Positions 1 to 11,552 of a DNA stretch of 64,000 nucleotides are shown here, one piece after another. The stretch lies in assembly GCF_010389155.1 (NCBI RefSeq), contig NC_057761.1:53504587-53568586 (forward strand), written 5' to 3'. Position 1 is the first letter of the stretch, and each line of letters starts with the position of its first letter. Origin of the DNA: Erigeron canadensis. Its lineage: Eukaryota; Streptophyta; Magnoliopsida; Asterales; Asteraceae. Under the pieces are notes generated by a model, which saw nothing but the letters and a program-made list of their open reading frames with translations, had not been told where the DNA came from and made no database searches. The translations under genes and the position numbers were made by a program.

Positions 1-269
1 GCTTCGGTCCCACGTTTAGGCTCGTCATCATCAGCCAATGCAACTTTAGCCACCGAAAATGCAGCTGCAGCCGCAGCAGCAAACATCATGTCCCTTCTCC
101 CATTCTTGTTGCTCTTGTTGGTTTCATCCATGACAACTTTCTCAACCTTTGAGGCATTGGCCATCACCACCAGCCCACGACGGCTGGTGACGGCTGAGGA
201 TGATGAGGGTGTCTTGGTGACAGCCATCGCGCCACCAAGGAATGTGGATGCCATTGTCATGGATGCCAT
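1..269 (-). CDS. PSBTN: PsbTn, photosystem II 5 kDa protein (5' part, runs off the left edge)
   Basis: Reading the minus strand from the ATG at 269-267 gives 89 codons that stay open to the window edge. The protein starts MASMTMAST and has a Ser/Thr-rich, Arg-containing transit-peptide-like N-terminus. A twin-Arg-like region (GRRDMMF) precedes an Ala-rich hydrophobic stretch ending ALA, which looks like a thylakoid-lumen cleavage site. The visible part ends with acidic residues and then EPKRGTEA. That order (chloroplast transit peptide, lumen signal, DDDEPKRGTEA) matches plant PsbTn, a nuclear-encoded small lumenal subunit of photosystem II. The known mature tail, with its paired cysteines, would lie outside the window. 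The start was chosen because it is the first ATG and the MASMTM motif is typical of the family. Function is inferred from similarity recalled from the Arabidopsis protein. Confidence 0.85.
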   Translation of the reverse strand, partial: MASMTMASTFLGGAMAVTKTPSSSSAVTSRRGLVVMANASKVEKVVMDETNKSNKNGRRDMMFAAAAAAAFSVAKVALADDDEPKRGTE

Positions 270-480
270 TTGTTGATAAATTTCAAGTGGGTTAGAAATT
301 GTTTTTGGTTTTAGGAACAAAGTGTACTGTGGGTTGGTATTATTGGTTTTTTAGTTGAAGGTGTTTCTTTCTAGTGAAATGAAAGGTTATCCACTTGTTA
401 TCCAAAAGTTATGGATGGATCAAATGGGTTGTTGCCATGTGTCATGTTTTATCTTTGAGAGTAAAAGGCTTAAAACTTGT
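270..480 (-). promoter_or_regulatory. Upstream region of PsbTn with GATAA-type boxes
   Basis: On the minus strand, about 130-190 bases before the PsbTn ATG, there are closely spaced GGATAAC motifs (near 390-411) and an AAAGATAAAA motif (near 450-459). A CACATGGCA sequence lies between them (near 434-442). GATAA or I-box motifs and CACATG-type E-boxes are common in light-regulated plant promoters, which would suit a photosystem gene. No clear TATA box was fixed. The assignment is by motif and position only. Confidence 0.35.
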
Positions 481-1532
481 GTGGTCTTGATGAATGGCCC
501 TTTGTGAGTGTCTAAAAGCAACTTTATTAGTCAAACAATGTTAGGGCTTTAAGGTTTTAGCTAACTTGTGTGGTACATACACTCTATTGTTAAATGTTAA
601 TGATGGTATATCTCAAATTCTCAATTAGTTCAAAACTCGTCTTACTTAAGTAATTTGAACTTGAAAAAACTGTATCTAGTTTATTTTAATCATAATATTC
701 TTTTAATTTGACTTTATTTATAATTTATACATTTGAATTACATATTTAACAATTCATTTTATCTTAAAAATATATTAAACGACCTGTATATTTGACACCA
801 ACATATATCTAGTATAAATATAATAAATTATAGGGGGTGATATTATAAGGTTGTTAGTTTTTTAACTCATAAGTTTCATGAGGCCTAAATATTTATTCAT
901 TAAATAAGAAATTTTAGGTGCATTCACTTTTCCCTAATTATAACATCATATTTTATTAGGGCCGGACCTGAATAAAGGTAGCATCTTTAAGCCAATTTCT
1001 CCTATTATTTCTCAAGCCCAAGTTTCGTCAAATTAAAAAAATTTATAAAAGGCCCATCGAGATTGATAGCCCATTGCTTTGTTATTAAAGCATATGGTTT
1101 GGGCCTCTGGTCTAGCGTATGACGTATGTGATCAGTTCCATTTTTCAAAGCACGAAATGGGAAAAGTTAAAACAAATTGCTCCTTGAAGTGCATAGTGAA
1201 TTCAACAAAAGTATTTAAAATGTAAAATATCGTGTACCGTACTAGCAATTCTTCACTTCAGTCATAAACTCATCATTTCTAAGAGATATATATCTCTTTG
1301 ATTTCAATGGTGAATGATGATAGAGTTGTTTGATACTCGTATTTATTTTTATTTTTGAAAGGTAATAGAGTTGTTGATATCACAGCTATAGAAACGTCTT
1401 AATGCTCAAGTAACATTCCGAGTTCAATGCCGACTATGTTTATTCGAATCCTCAACTTCTTCATTACTAGTTTTCAATATACGTTGTATATAATATAATA
1501 TATGATGAGACTAGGTCGTTTATGAACATTTA
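480..1532. other. AT-rich intergenic DNA
   Basis: No reading frame of note was seen. A CTAGT preceded by a TTTGACACC sequence near 790-813 vaguely resembles a decayed Helitron 3' end, but it has no convincing hairpin. Confidence 0.5.
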
Positions 1533-1821
1533 TCTTTATATATACTAAAAGGCAACTGATCTAACCACAACTGACCAAAAATTAATTAAATCAACACATG
1601 TCTAAATTAATTTATATTTTTTGATTTTCCATCATCAATTTACACTTTTAACCCAATAAAAAATTAATAATACTTTATTGTATAATGTATATCTAATAAC
1701 AAAATATACCTAAATTTTAGAGTGTTACAACATTTGGATTAATAGAAATAAATATTTATATAAATATCTTATTTTATATTATTAAGTAATTATAATCAAA
1801 CTAATCATGATATTGTTGTTA

Positions 1822-1825
1822 TCTT

Positions 1826-1872
<47 letters not shown>

Positions 1873-2868
1873 TATAAGACAGTTGAACTAATGGCTTATT
1901 AACCAATCAAATCGTTCAATTTTATCAAAATGATTTTCGCTTATGTCATCATTTAGATTTACTACAAATTAAAAATCATAATAATCATTATCCAAATATA
2001 TTATTATATTAGTATTTATATTAATTTGTAGAAAAAATCTCATTAGTTTATACTTTTTTATTTTCTATCAATAATTTACACTTATTAGTCCTAGATACTT
2101 AGTTTATATTTATATTTAGCCATCAACTTGAGAGAATTTAATAAAATTTATAATCATTTAATTAATTAAAAATTTCAACATATAAAATATTGTATTCAAA
2201 AAATTATTTCAAAACCTAATTACTTATTAACAAATATAAGATTACATTTTTATAAATTAAAAATTAATATATTTAGTTTAATATTTAATATAAACACAAT
2301 TTGAACTCTAAATACATATACCAAATATAGTAACAGATGACGATATACAATATCATTATCCTAAACACAATAGGATTCACAGAACATGAGACGATTACAA
2401 AACAAAACACGATTTACAACAGAGGGTTACTTGAAACCTAAATTCAAATCAATATGAACTTCATTCAAGATTAATTTTATCTTTCGGTCAAAAAGGTACA
2501 TAGTTTTCTCTTTTTTTTATATATTAGCTTTGCGTATTAATGCTTAAAGTTACAGTAAGAGTCTTAATTGTTATCAAATAATATAAAAACAATCTTAATT
2601 GTTATCTAATTATTATAAGACAAGTGATTGAAAATAAACCTATGCGTGGTATGGGCGGAATGACTACGACAAACAATTTCATCAATATGTCTCGGCTAAT
2701 AATGACAGTGACGAATCTATAATTATTGTACTACAAGTTGCAAAATATAACACTTAGAACCGTATATAATTCAAAATTATAAGCTTTTATGACTTAAATG
2801 TATGAAGATCTAATATTGATAATATCGTAAATCTCGTGTCTAGTGTTGGACACGGGTCTAAAATCTAG
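1822..2868 (+). mobile_element. Non-autonomous Helitron, copy 1
   Basis: The 3' end has the stem CGTGTC...GACACG followed by GGTCTAAAATCTAG|T, and the 5' end begins A|TCTTCTTATAT and continues CTATAAGACAGTTGAACTAAT. The same 5' and 3' sequences bound a 1040-bp copy at 42662-43701, and the interiors are similar throughout (for example the ACACGATTTACAACAGAGGG segment). That confirms a family. The exact 5' base is blurred by a TA microsatellite. No transposase is encoded. Confidence 0.7.
1829..1872. repeat. (TA)n microsatellite
   Basis: About 21 TA dinucleotides near the 5' end of the inner Helitron. The second copy of the Helitron has only a short TA run here, so the array expanded in this copy. 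Confidence 0.9.
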
Positions 2869-3281
2869 TTAATAATTGTAATCAGACTATAATAAGTATA
2901 ATCATTGTTGTTATTAGTAATTGAATCAGACTACATTTAGGATACAAATTCTTCTTATATAAACCGAACCCTACAAATAAAAGCACAACACACGAAATCA
3001 TTGAAAACCCTACAAAGCAGCTGCTATTTTTATTTTTGCAGACATCAATGAAAACTCGATCAATTGTGTAATCAAAGTTGAGATATTGTTTTTCTGTAAG
3101 AGTCTATCCAGCCTTAATATGATTTAGCTTCAATATTATATTTGAGTATCTCAACTTTGTTTTTTTTTAAAGAATATTTTTACATTTAACGTATAAATAA
3201 TTTTATTTTTTTTTTCCCATATACTAATTCTTATATTAATAACTGTAAAACTAGTGTATTTGACACAAGTTTAAAATCTAG

Positions 3282-3982
3282 TTCTTTAATATAGTTAGAA
3301 TATTCATTTTTTATATTGATACTCATTTCATGTGAGACACTGACCAGTAAGTTCCTCTTATTAGTACTAAATACCATTGCTTTTCTCAGTTGGTTTATAA
3401 TTGATAGCCAAGACCAAATCTAAAAACAGCCCGAAACTCCTGGCAACAACTTCGTAAGGGACATTGTTACAAGATCAAGTTGATTTGATTCCAACAAGCA
3501 AGTACATACCACAAATAGAATGGATCGATCAAGGGTGTCAAATAAACCAATTTAATTTGTCACGAACAATATTTGAATTTAATCAAGGGTACTACTTGAG
3601 TACCTATTAGCTCCAATGTTAAAATGTTAATAATTGAAGTCATGATGACTAGTCCAAACTAGTGCTTCCTTTAATTGTGGTAATACATATCTAGATTAAG
3701 CTTATTGAATCAGTCCATATATTTCTATAGAAATGATAGCTCCGTCTGTACGTGGTACAGGCTACTTCAAAGATTACATGTGTAACAAACCAAAGGCAAA
3801 GTGTCAGAGTGGTTTCCTGTAAGGAGCTCTGGCCAAATCTGAGGCAAAGCCTTCACATTCATTACTACATCAACCTTCATTTTGTGCAACAGAATGTTAC
3901 AGCTTCATAAATTATGAGTATTATTTATTCATTTCTTTTTATAGTGGTCCCTTCGATGCAACCCCCGGTGCACTTTTTAGTA
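3282..3982. other. Intergenic, no gene seen
   Basis: No supported gene or repeat boundary was found here. Confidence 0.5.
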
Positions 3983-4931
3983 CTTTCCGTCCCACTAAAC
4001 TTGTCCAGTTTTAAATTTTCAAAATCAAATTCTAAGAACTTTGACCAATACCAATGAAACTTACATCTAAAACACAATCAATTCATATAACTTTAATCAA
4101 ATATTATATCAAACCTGTTTTAAAGGGGCTCAAAGGGTGCTAATGAGCTAGGCCCACCCCCTCTAAGGGCCCATTTATATATTTATGCAGAATGCATACC
4201 TATGTGGCTCTGTATGTAAAAAAGATATCTCATATATTGATACTGTAAGCCTCTATTATTATTTAAAGTTCTTTCTTATCCCTATTTTTCATATAAATTA
4301 CTATGTTATCTTCTTTCATATGGATTCACGTATAAAGACAAAACTCAATTTTTCCATATGCCAGATTTAAGTTTTTTGTGGTATACATACAATAAAAAAA
4401 ATATACAATAGTTTAGTATTTTATAAATATATAGCAGGCTATTTTTATACTTTTAGTTATCTTCTTTTTTTTTATTATTATCAGTAATATACATACATAA
4501 ATTTTTTTATTTTTATAGCTTTATAGTTATTTTTAGTTTCATTATTTATAAAGTATAAGTTTAAATAAATGGTGAGATTGTCTATATATAAGACTTTGAA
4601 ATTACTTTTGGGTGTGTTTAGTTTTAAAACCTATTGGTGAGGCTTGCTATTCAAAAATGTGTGGAGAGCCAAACAATTTATTTAAGAAATATAAACTATA
4701 TTATCTTTTTTTTTCATACTTTATTTATGTTGATATCATTTATATTGTCGTAATGTTATGATTTTATAGTTTAAGGGTCCATTTTCTATTTTCGAGCCAA
4801 ACCAGAAATATTTTTACATTTTTAAAGACGACACTGTTTTATATAACACAAACAAAACTATTTATGGTCAAAGTTCGTAAAGTTTGACTTTAAAAATTTA
4901 AAAGTGGACAAGTTTAGTGGGACGAAGAGAG
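3983..4931. mobile_element. Stowaway-like (Tc1/mariner) non-autonomous element
   Basis: The left edge reads TA|CTTTCCGTCCCACTAAACTTGTCC. The right edge, read in reverse complement, starts CTCTCTTCGTCCCACTAAACTTGTCC and is flanked by TA. The terminal inverted repeat extends roughly 45 bases with some mismatches, including the AAATTTT and TCAAA stretches. The CNTCCGTCCCA start and TA target duplication are typical of Stowaway elements. At 949 bp it is long for the class, so the interior may hold another insertion. No transposase frame is seen. Confidence 0.6.
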
Positions 4932-5414
4932 TATTTATTATACAATCAAATTTGGATAGTTGTATACAATTGAATCTTTCTAATAACAACGGTGAATAAA
5001 ACATTCATGTATAATTAAAATATATTGCCTTACATATAAATAATGTACTTTAAATTTAATGACAAAAAAAAATTAAAAATTGTAGTGTTATTTTATACAT
5101 GTCAAAAGCAACTCATAATACTGCTATTAGCAAAATCCAAATTTCTTGCTTTCATAAGATATAATGACAAAAAGGTTACATATTTTCATGAAAAACAAAA
5201 AGTAAAAATATTCTGAAGATGATGAATTAGAAAAAAAAACATTTTAAATTAAGTTAATTGATTTTTGTATGGATAAACATATGAATAGGTTGTTATACGA
5301 GTATGATTCTTTTTTTCTTTCATATTATGTCCACAGCGGACACTTTTATCTATATTGCATTTTTATTTTTAAAAATTAAACACTTGTTTCATTATTCCTA
5401 TAATATCCCTTATA
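4932..5414. other. AT-rich intergenic DNA
   Basis: Nothing recognisable was seen between the two TA-flanked elements. Confidence 0.5.
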
Positions 5415-5925
5415 CTCACTCTATCCTCAGACCAAAATGCTTTTAGACGAATTTTTCTTTTAACCCCTTATTAAAAAAATTGGATTAAGATTTTAAGCAT
5501 ATTTTTTGATCTCAAAATGTCCGTTTCAGCATATTTATGTTTCCCAAAATGTCTCTCCACACACTAAAATACGGAGTACTATTTAGTGTATATATAAATA
5601 TTATATTGGTTTGTTTTTTGCTTTATTATATTAGTTCACTATTTTTGTTACCAATTTGTAATTGATTCTAATTTAATTAACATTAATTATTCTATATGGT
5701 TTTAAAACAATCGACCTAATCTCATAATCTATATTTTTGATACACTTTTAACCAATGTATTCATCCAAAAAAGTAGTTATAAAATTTCAACGCAACGCAC
5801 AAGTACTATGCTCATATTATATATTATATTATACACATTATATAAGTTTTTGTTAACTCTTCATATGAAACCAAAAGTTTAGATTAATGGTTTCAAGCAA
5901 GGTCTTAATCTTAGGGTGGAGGGAG
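5415..5925. mobile_element. Possible second Stowaway-like element
   Basis: TA|CTCACTCTATCCTCAGACC on the left and, in reverse complement, TA|CTCCCTCCACCCTAAGATTAAGACC on the right form an imperfect terminal inverted repeat with TA flanks. No coding potential was seen. The repeat match is only moderate. Confidence 0.45.
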
Positions 5926-6234
5926 TACTCATCTTTTACCCAAATCTACCTAATTCATCCTCCAATTAAAACATTTCAACTCACAACTACCCAATTCTAT
6001 CTAATTCTTAACCAAAGCACTCGCAATACATACCCAAATCTTATCCAATTTCTTTTTTTTTATTATTATTATTTTTACTTACACAAATATATTAGTTTAA
6101 AACATTTCATTTAAAAATTAAAAATAAACACAACAACAACAACAGTATCCAATCCCTATGCGGGGTATGAAAAATTGGGTAAAAATAAACATTACCTAAT
6201 TAAGAAGAATAATAAAAAACATAAAACAAAAAAT

Positions 6235-7207
6235 TGTTAGGTCCAGTTTAAGCTATAAACTGGAGCTCTCCAGCGACATCTAGAGAGCATGCAGAATTGT
6301 CCGAAATATTAGAAGTCCAGTTGCATTGTACAGTTTTAGCAACTAATGACTTCCTCCAGTTGAGATTTGAAGACTAGAATCTGAAGACCTTCCAGTTGAA
6401 GTCGAAGACAACAAATGGAAGACAGAGATTGGCAATGGTAGCGAAGCCCAGTTGACAATCTACCAGATCAATCAACTGGAGAATCCTCCAGTGTAAATGC
6501 TCTTACAAAGCTTTACACTGATTACGAGGAGGACCTTTTACACTACATCCTTTTAACCAGACAATAATCTTGTCTCTGGATAAAAGTGCAAAGATGTAGA
6601 GTGGTTGAATAAAGTAACCTTTTGTCTTACTTTATTTAGCACACACAAAGAATTATTTAACAATACTTTTGTGTGCTGTCAACCATATTTGTACGTCGAA
6701 GTTGAGATCCCAATGCTCAATCTTCAACTATAAATAGAGGTCCTTGCACAAGCATTTTCACAACTTTGCAAACACATACATTCTGTAATATTGGTGAACT
6801 TGTGCAATATTCTCTCAATCGCAAAAATGAACATTTCACAACTTTAAGTGTTTCGATTGTTTAGGAGAATTTCCAAGTTTAGATCAATTGTATTTCATGG
6901 GTTGTTATGATATTTACATTCTTGTATTATCTTGGTTCCGCAACAACCTTGTATTTTATTTAAACAATCAATAAATAAAATACACTTGAAAATTACATAT
7001 TGTCTCACCAACTTATATACTTGTCATTTATATTATTGCATTGTATTTTACTTACACATTCTGTCACCTTTATATATTAACTCCAGTTAACCTGGTACAC
7101 AATCAATCTAACCTGGTCATATCCAGATTAATTGATTGTGTTGCAAAGTTCACTCACCATTGACATAGAGGTGTCTTCAGCACCCATCTAGCAATAGTTG
7201 GGACTTA
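6235..7207 (+). mobile_element. LTR of a retrotransposon (plus orientation, right edge uncertain)
   Basis: Begins TGTTAGGTCCAG and contains many TCCAGT/CCAGTT motifs, a GGTTCCGCAACAACCTTGTATTTTATTTA stretch and a TACACTTGAAAATTACAT stretch. All of these reappear in reverse complement in the solo LTR at 8152-9133, so the two are the same LTR family in opposite orientation. No primer-binding site or gag/pol is adjacent, suggesting a solo LTR or fragment. AAAAT lies before the start and recurs near 7208, but this run is too A-rich to be firm. Confidence 0.55.
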
Positions 7208-8151
7208 TAAAAATAATGAATAATAACAGTTCAGGGTAAAAAAAATAAACTTTTCAAACTACGCATGTAAAACTCATAAATATAACAATAGTTCAGGGGC
7301 CTTTATGAAAACTTTGCAATTATTATATACAGTATGTATATATGTTTTTAGCTTTTCTTCGGCTAAGTCGCCTGCAACTTCTTCTTCTCCCTTTTTTTTT
7401 GGCCTTATGAAACGGTCAAACTTATTAATATTGAGGGGGACCACATTTCCAACGTTCAAAAAATTGAACCCAACACTCGGCAAAGTTAATCGAAATGCTA
7501 CCCGAAATGCTTTACCCGACTCGTAGCCAAAGGGTAGCGGCGGTGTGCCCGATCGTGGTCGGGATACCCGACCCCCTAGAGTACTCATCCCGGCTCCCGG
7601 CCTTAATTATTAAGTTAATAAATACCATAAGTAAGTTGTTTTTCTCTTAAAGGTTGCATTGTAACTTGTAAGGACAATGAGAATTAAGAAGAATTCTATT
7701 TTTTTAGCTTACATAGGTAACGGAGTGGTAATGAAAATGTTAGATTAACAATTAACCTCGTAGTTGGTGTCTTGATTTTAGTAAATAGATTTAAGTACTT
7801 ATCATTTTTATTTTATTTTTTGAACATTAGTTTAGTACTTATCATTTGAAAAAATTCTTAAACTCTTTTAAATCCCACCAATCACATCTCTTCAACTCAT
7901 TTTATCTTTTCAACATTTTAACTAACTCTCTCTAACCATTTTCCATGACATTTATCATGTTCTCAACCCTCATAAATAATTTTTTTCCTTTTCATTTAAT
8001 TTACTCAAACATTTTTTTTTTCTTTTAATAAAAACTTAAACATTTCATTAAATTAAACTAAACATTACATAAACATAATTTAAAAAGTACATAACAACAT
8101 ATTAGAAATTTAAATTGTACATGGTAATAGGGACACCTAAATCAAACTCTT
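7208..8151. other. Spacer between two inverted LTRs
   Basis: Contains a GC-richer patch at about 7520-7610 (repeated CCCGAC/GGGTA motifs) that gives overlapping open frames on both strands, neither of which resembles a known protein. The segment 7860-8150 is probably the 3' flank of the small minus-strand frame that the solo LTR interrupted. Confidence 0.4.
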
Positions 8152-9133
8152 TGTGAAGTTCTTCACTCGATGATTTAACCCACAAGTGTAGAATAACAAG
8201 TCAAGTAATCACTAGATAGGACTAGTATGAAACTTCAAGTAAGCACTAGATTGGACTAGTATTACGATAAATATAAATGCAAAAATATATATAATGTAAT
8301 ACGTACTTAAGCAATATAAAGATAAGTAAGTAAGTAAATGGTGAGACACAATGTAATTTTCAAGTGTATTTTATTTATTGATGTTAAATAAAATACAAGG
8401 TTGTTGCGGAACAAGATATTACAAAGTAAGTATCTAAACAACCTATGAATTACAAGTGATATATTTTTGCTAAATAAACTCTTTGATCGAAATACTTAAA
8501 GTTGTGAAGTATAACTGTTTAAATCGAGAGTATTTGAGCAAATGCACCAAATTGCAAAAGTATGTAATTTGGACGAGGAAGTGACTTGGTATTTATAGGC
8601 AAAAAGAATAAATATAATATTCTTTTTGCCGTACAAATATGGTTACATGCATTTAAGGAAATTACTTTAATTCCTTAAATGCATTGATTAATGTACAATA
8701 ATAAAGTCACATGATAGTGACTTGTCTTCTAATTAACCAACCACCTTTACATGCGTGTAAGGCTTTTAACAAAAGACAAATGGATTGTCCGGGTAAAGGC
8801 ATGTAAAGGCATAAAGTCAATTCCTCGTAATCAATGTTCAGACTTGTAAGGTCTAGAACACTAACAAGGACTCCAGTCAGGAGATCTGGTAAGCCTTCCA
8901 GTGAGCTCCGCTATTTGTCAGACTTCTTTCTTCAGACTTCAGTCTTCGACTTCAGTGAGAATGTTCTTCAGTGGAAAGATCTTGACTGGAGTGAAGTCCA
9001 GTGAACAAATCTGGTGGAATCCAGATTCCTGTACAAGTAAGTTGTTCACTGGTCTTCACATAATTTCTGGACAAATCTTCAGAGGGCTCCAGTAGTCACG
9101 TCTTGAGCGAGTCCAGTAAATCTGAACCTAACA
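8152..9133 (-). mobile_element. Solo LTR with 5-bp target duplication
   Basis: On the minus strand it begins TGTTAGGTTCAG and ends GAACTTCACA, so it has TG...CA ends. It is flanked by CTCTT on both sides (8147-8151 and 9134-9138), an exact 5-bp duplication. Length is 982 bp. It lacks internal retrotransposon sequence, so it is the product of LTR-LTR recombination. CCAGT-rich repeats fill the first 300 bases, as in the copy at 6235. The type (copia or gypsy) cannot be told from the LTR alone. Confidence 0.85.
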
Positions 9134-9256
9134 CTCTTAATCAATGGTGGCTGCATCGTTGGGTCATCAAGGTATGAGAAGCCAAAAGTACTCCTCATAG
9201 ACGAGTCAGATATCTCAGGCGGCACACAAAATGAAGAAGATGAGGAAGAGGAATCC
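9134..9256 (-). pseudogene. Small frame starting MDSSSSSSS, interrupted by the solo LTR
   Basis: An ATG at 9256-9254 opens a frame with a Ser run followed by FCVPPEISD, SSMRSTFGFSYLDD and PTMQPPLI, after which the LTR begins. Across the LTR, past one copy of the CTCTT duplication, the frame would close within a few codons near 8140. The intact product would therefore have been only about 43 residues. I do not recognise it. It may be a genuine short peptide, a captured gene 5' end, or part of a DNA transposon, since Ser-rich starts are common there. Confidence 0.35.
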
Positions 9257-11543
9257 ATTTTTAGGGAGTAAAAAGTGATGTTTTTTAGTAAAAGTGTGTG
9301 AGATATGTATTTGTTTTGTTTTTTGTTTTTTGAACGATCAATCAAAGTTGTTATTAATCACTAATTGTCAGTAATGTACTGACCAAAAAACAACCCACCA
9401 AGTGTGTGAGATATGTATTTGTTTTGTGATTTATTTGGTTAAAATAAAAGTGTATATATAGGTAGAAATTATGGGATTTTTTTAATTGGGTAACGATCCA
9501 AAACAGGAGGGCCCCACTCTCACCCTACACGTTCCAACGTCTCTTTTCTGCCCTGTCATCCACTGGTTCAAAGCCAGCCCATTCCCAAACTGGTGAACCA
9601 GCCAGCCACCAAATTCGCTACTACTCCTCTCCCCAACGGGTTGAACCAGCCAACACGAGTGCAATACGAGTATTCGAATAATAGATGGAATAAATCTTAC
9701 CAAGTGTCCAAATGGGCTACAAATTTATGAGTGTTCTTCGAGAAATTAAGTTTGATTATTTTCTTTTAAGGTGATGATTAAACAATATGCCTGATTCAAG
9801 TCATGATTTGACACGTAATGGCATAGGTATAATATGTAACTTGAAGAATACGCAGATAATGCGGCAACTTTTTTTTTTAATACAAAACAACTTTATATCA
9901 TACATATTAATAAAAGAACATCTAGCAAAGCACTAAATGACAAAATAAAGTTATAGTTACACTTACATTATCTAGAAAAAACAATAACAATGAATTCCTA
10001 AGTACCTCTATAGGCTTGAACTGCAAAGACTGCAATTAAGCCCCCAAGGAACGAGACAAAGTTACATAAAAAGAAGCGGGTTTGTAAGCCACTCATCTCA
10101 CGAGTAACCAAGTTTCCTACATCTACTAACAACCCATAAATGAGATTGAGCCACAATGAAATCAAACAAGAAATCCAAGTGTTATGACTGGGCGAAAAAA
10201 CTTGCTTCTGACTGGTAACTTTAATCTTGAAATTGTCTTTGATAAATAAAAAGTGGAGCTATTTAGTAAGAATCAACCAAAATTTAAAAATTATTAATTT
10301 TGATTCAAAATTTAATGGGCTATTTACATTGCTAAATCCACTTGAAATCGATTAACTTTTTTTAACAGCAAATCTTACCTCTAAGTTAATCTATAAACTC
10401 CATTACAATACATTATTGTTAGAATTTGAATCTTGATTTTTTTTTAAGACTTAAAATTGATTAACTGATATGACACGACATTACATGTGGTACAAAAATA
10501 AAATAAATGATAGAATGAAATAGCAAGTAAAAACTAACATAATTTATATGACAATTAACTTCAAATGTAAAATACGAGTGAAGAAATTTGTGTTGAATTA
10601 TATAAAAAATAACATACTATCATACATTTGTTTATTTTAGATAATATGCAAAGTCAAACCTTATGGCTTATACTACACTTATAAAAAGACATCTGATACT
10701 AGTTAAAACATTAGTCGTTTGTGATGTTTTACATGCTAAAAACAACCTCTTGTTTTTTTCTATTGCTTTTAATAATACCGCTATATAACAACGTGCATTA
10801 TAATAATGTTGTTCGAAATTTCAATTTTAAAATTCCGTCCTACCCAACGGTTCAATCTCTAGCATCGGTCATATATATTTTTTTTCCTTTGACTTCCAAA
10901 ATAATTTTATTCATTTTGTATCATCGCGATCTATCAACTAAGTCTATAATATGGTCATGAGAGGAGGCCTAAAAGGTATACAAACCTGATTTCATGTCGG
11001 GGTATAAGTTTACATGGGACATAAATTTTGAAAATTGTTATATATATATAATGTATAATATGTTAAAATATGTGTTATAAGTAAATAAGTATACTTTGGT
11101 ATGTAATTTTAAACTTATGATGTCATTATTCATATATAAAATTTTTTTTAAAATCCAATTTATTATTTATAAAATAAGTTGTCTATATATTTGAATTCGG
11201 TTGAAGTTAGGGCATTTTTTTTTGTTCAGCCGGAATGTTTGAATTTTCAAAGCCACAACTGATGGTCAATTAGTGATCATCAACATCTAAGCACAACAAT
11301 TTAAAAAAATGAAAAAAATAAAATGTTTACTGCATATGAATCATGAAACATATACTCCAATATTACACTGTTGCTTCAGTTTTGAAAATTATAAAATACG
11401 AGTAGTTGTTGATGACCATGACTATGAACGCTATTGGTAAATGAAATATGTTCATTATTTCATTAAGTTCATAAGTTTGTTGTTATAAAAAAAAACTTTT
11501 CCAACAATTTATAATCAATGAGTGAAATGTTTCAACATACTTA
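9257..11543. other. Intergenic; direct repeat and GC-rich patch
   Basis: A 26-base direct repeat beginning GTGTGTGAGATATGTATTTG lies at about 9294 and 9402, 108 bases apart. A GC-rich patch at 9490-9665 contains repeated GGTTCAA/GAACCAGCC motifs in both orientations and could be the end of an unassigned DNA transposon. The remainder is AT-rich with no supported gene. Confidence 0.4.
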
Positions 11544-11552
11544 TAAATTAAA

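Larger units (their letters stand above)
1533..3281 (+). mobile_element. Candidate outer Helitron, containing a nested Helitron
   Basis: The left edge reads A|TCTTTATATATACTAAAAGGC, a Helitron-like 5' TC end. The right edge is a GTGT...ACAC stem followed by TTTAAAATCTAG and then T, like a Helitron 3' end (hairpin plus CTRR, inserted between A and T). A second, better preserved Helitron (1822-2868) lies inside. No Rep/helicase coding sequence is present, so the element would be non-autonomous. The two ends may belong to different decayed copies. Confidence 0.4.

Noticed and set aside
88..276. Plus-strand frame over the PsbTn start
   Set aside because: It is the antisense shadow of the PsbTn coding sequence, which has clear family motifs on the minus strand.
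780..815. Possible Helitron 3' end
   Set aside because: CTAGT is present but no convincing hairpin or matching 5' end.
7274..7588. 104-codon minus-strand frame (Arg/Pro-rich start) and its plus-strand counterpart
   Set aside because: Overlapping frames on both strands over a GC patch of repeated CCCGAC/GGGTA motifs; no domain resemblance and no splice or promoter context.
9482..9703. 73-codon minus-strand frame
   Set aside because: Lies over alternating GGTTCAA/GAACCAG motifs; reads as low-complexity Trp/Gly/Ser peptide and looks like a transposon end.
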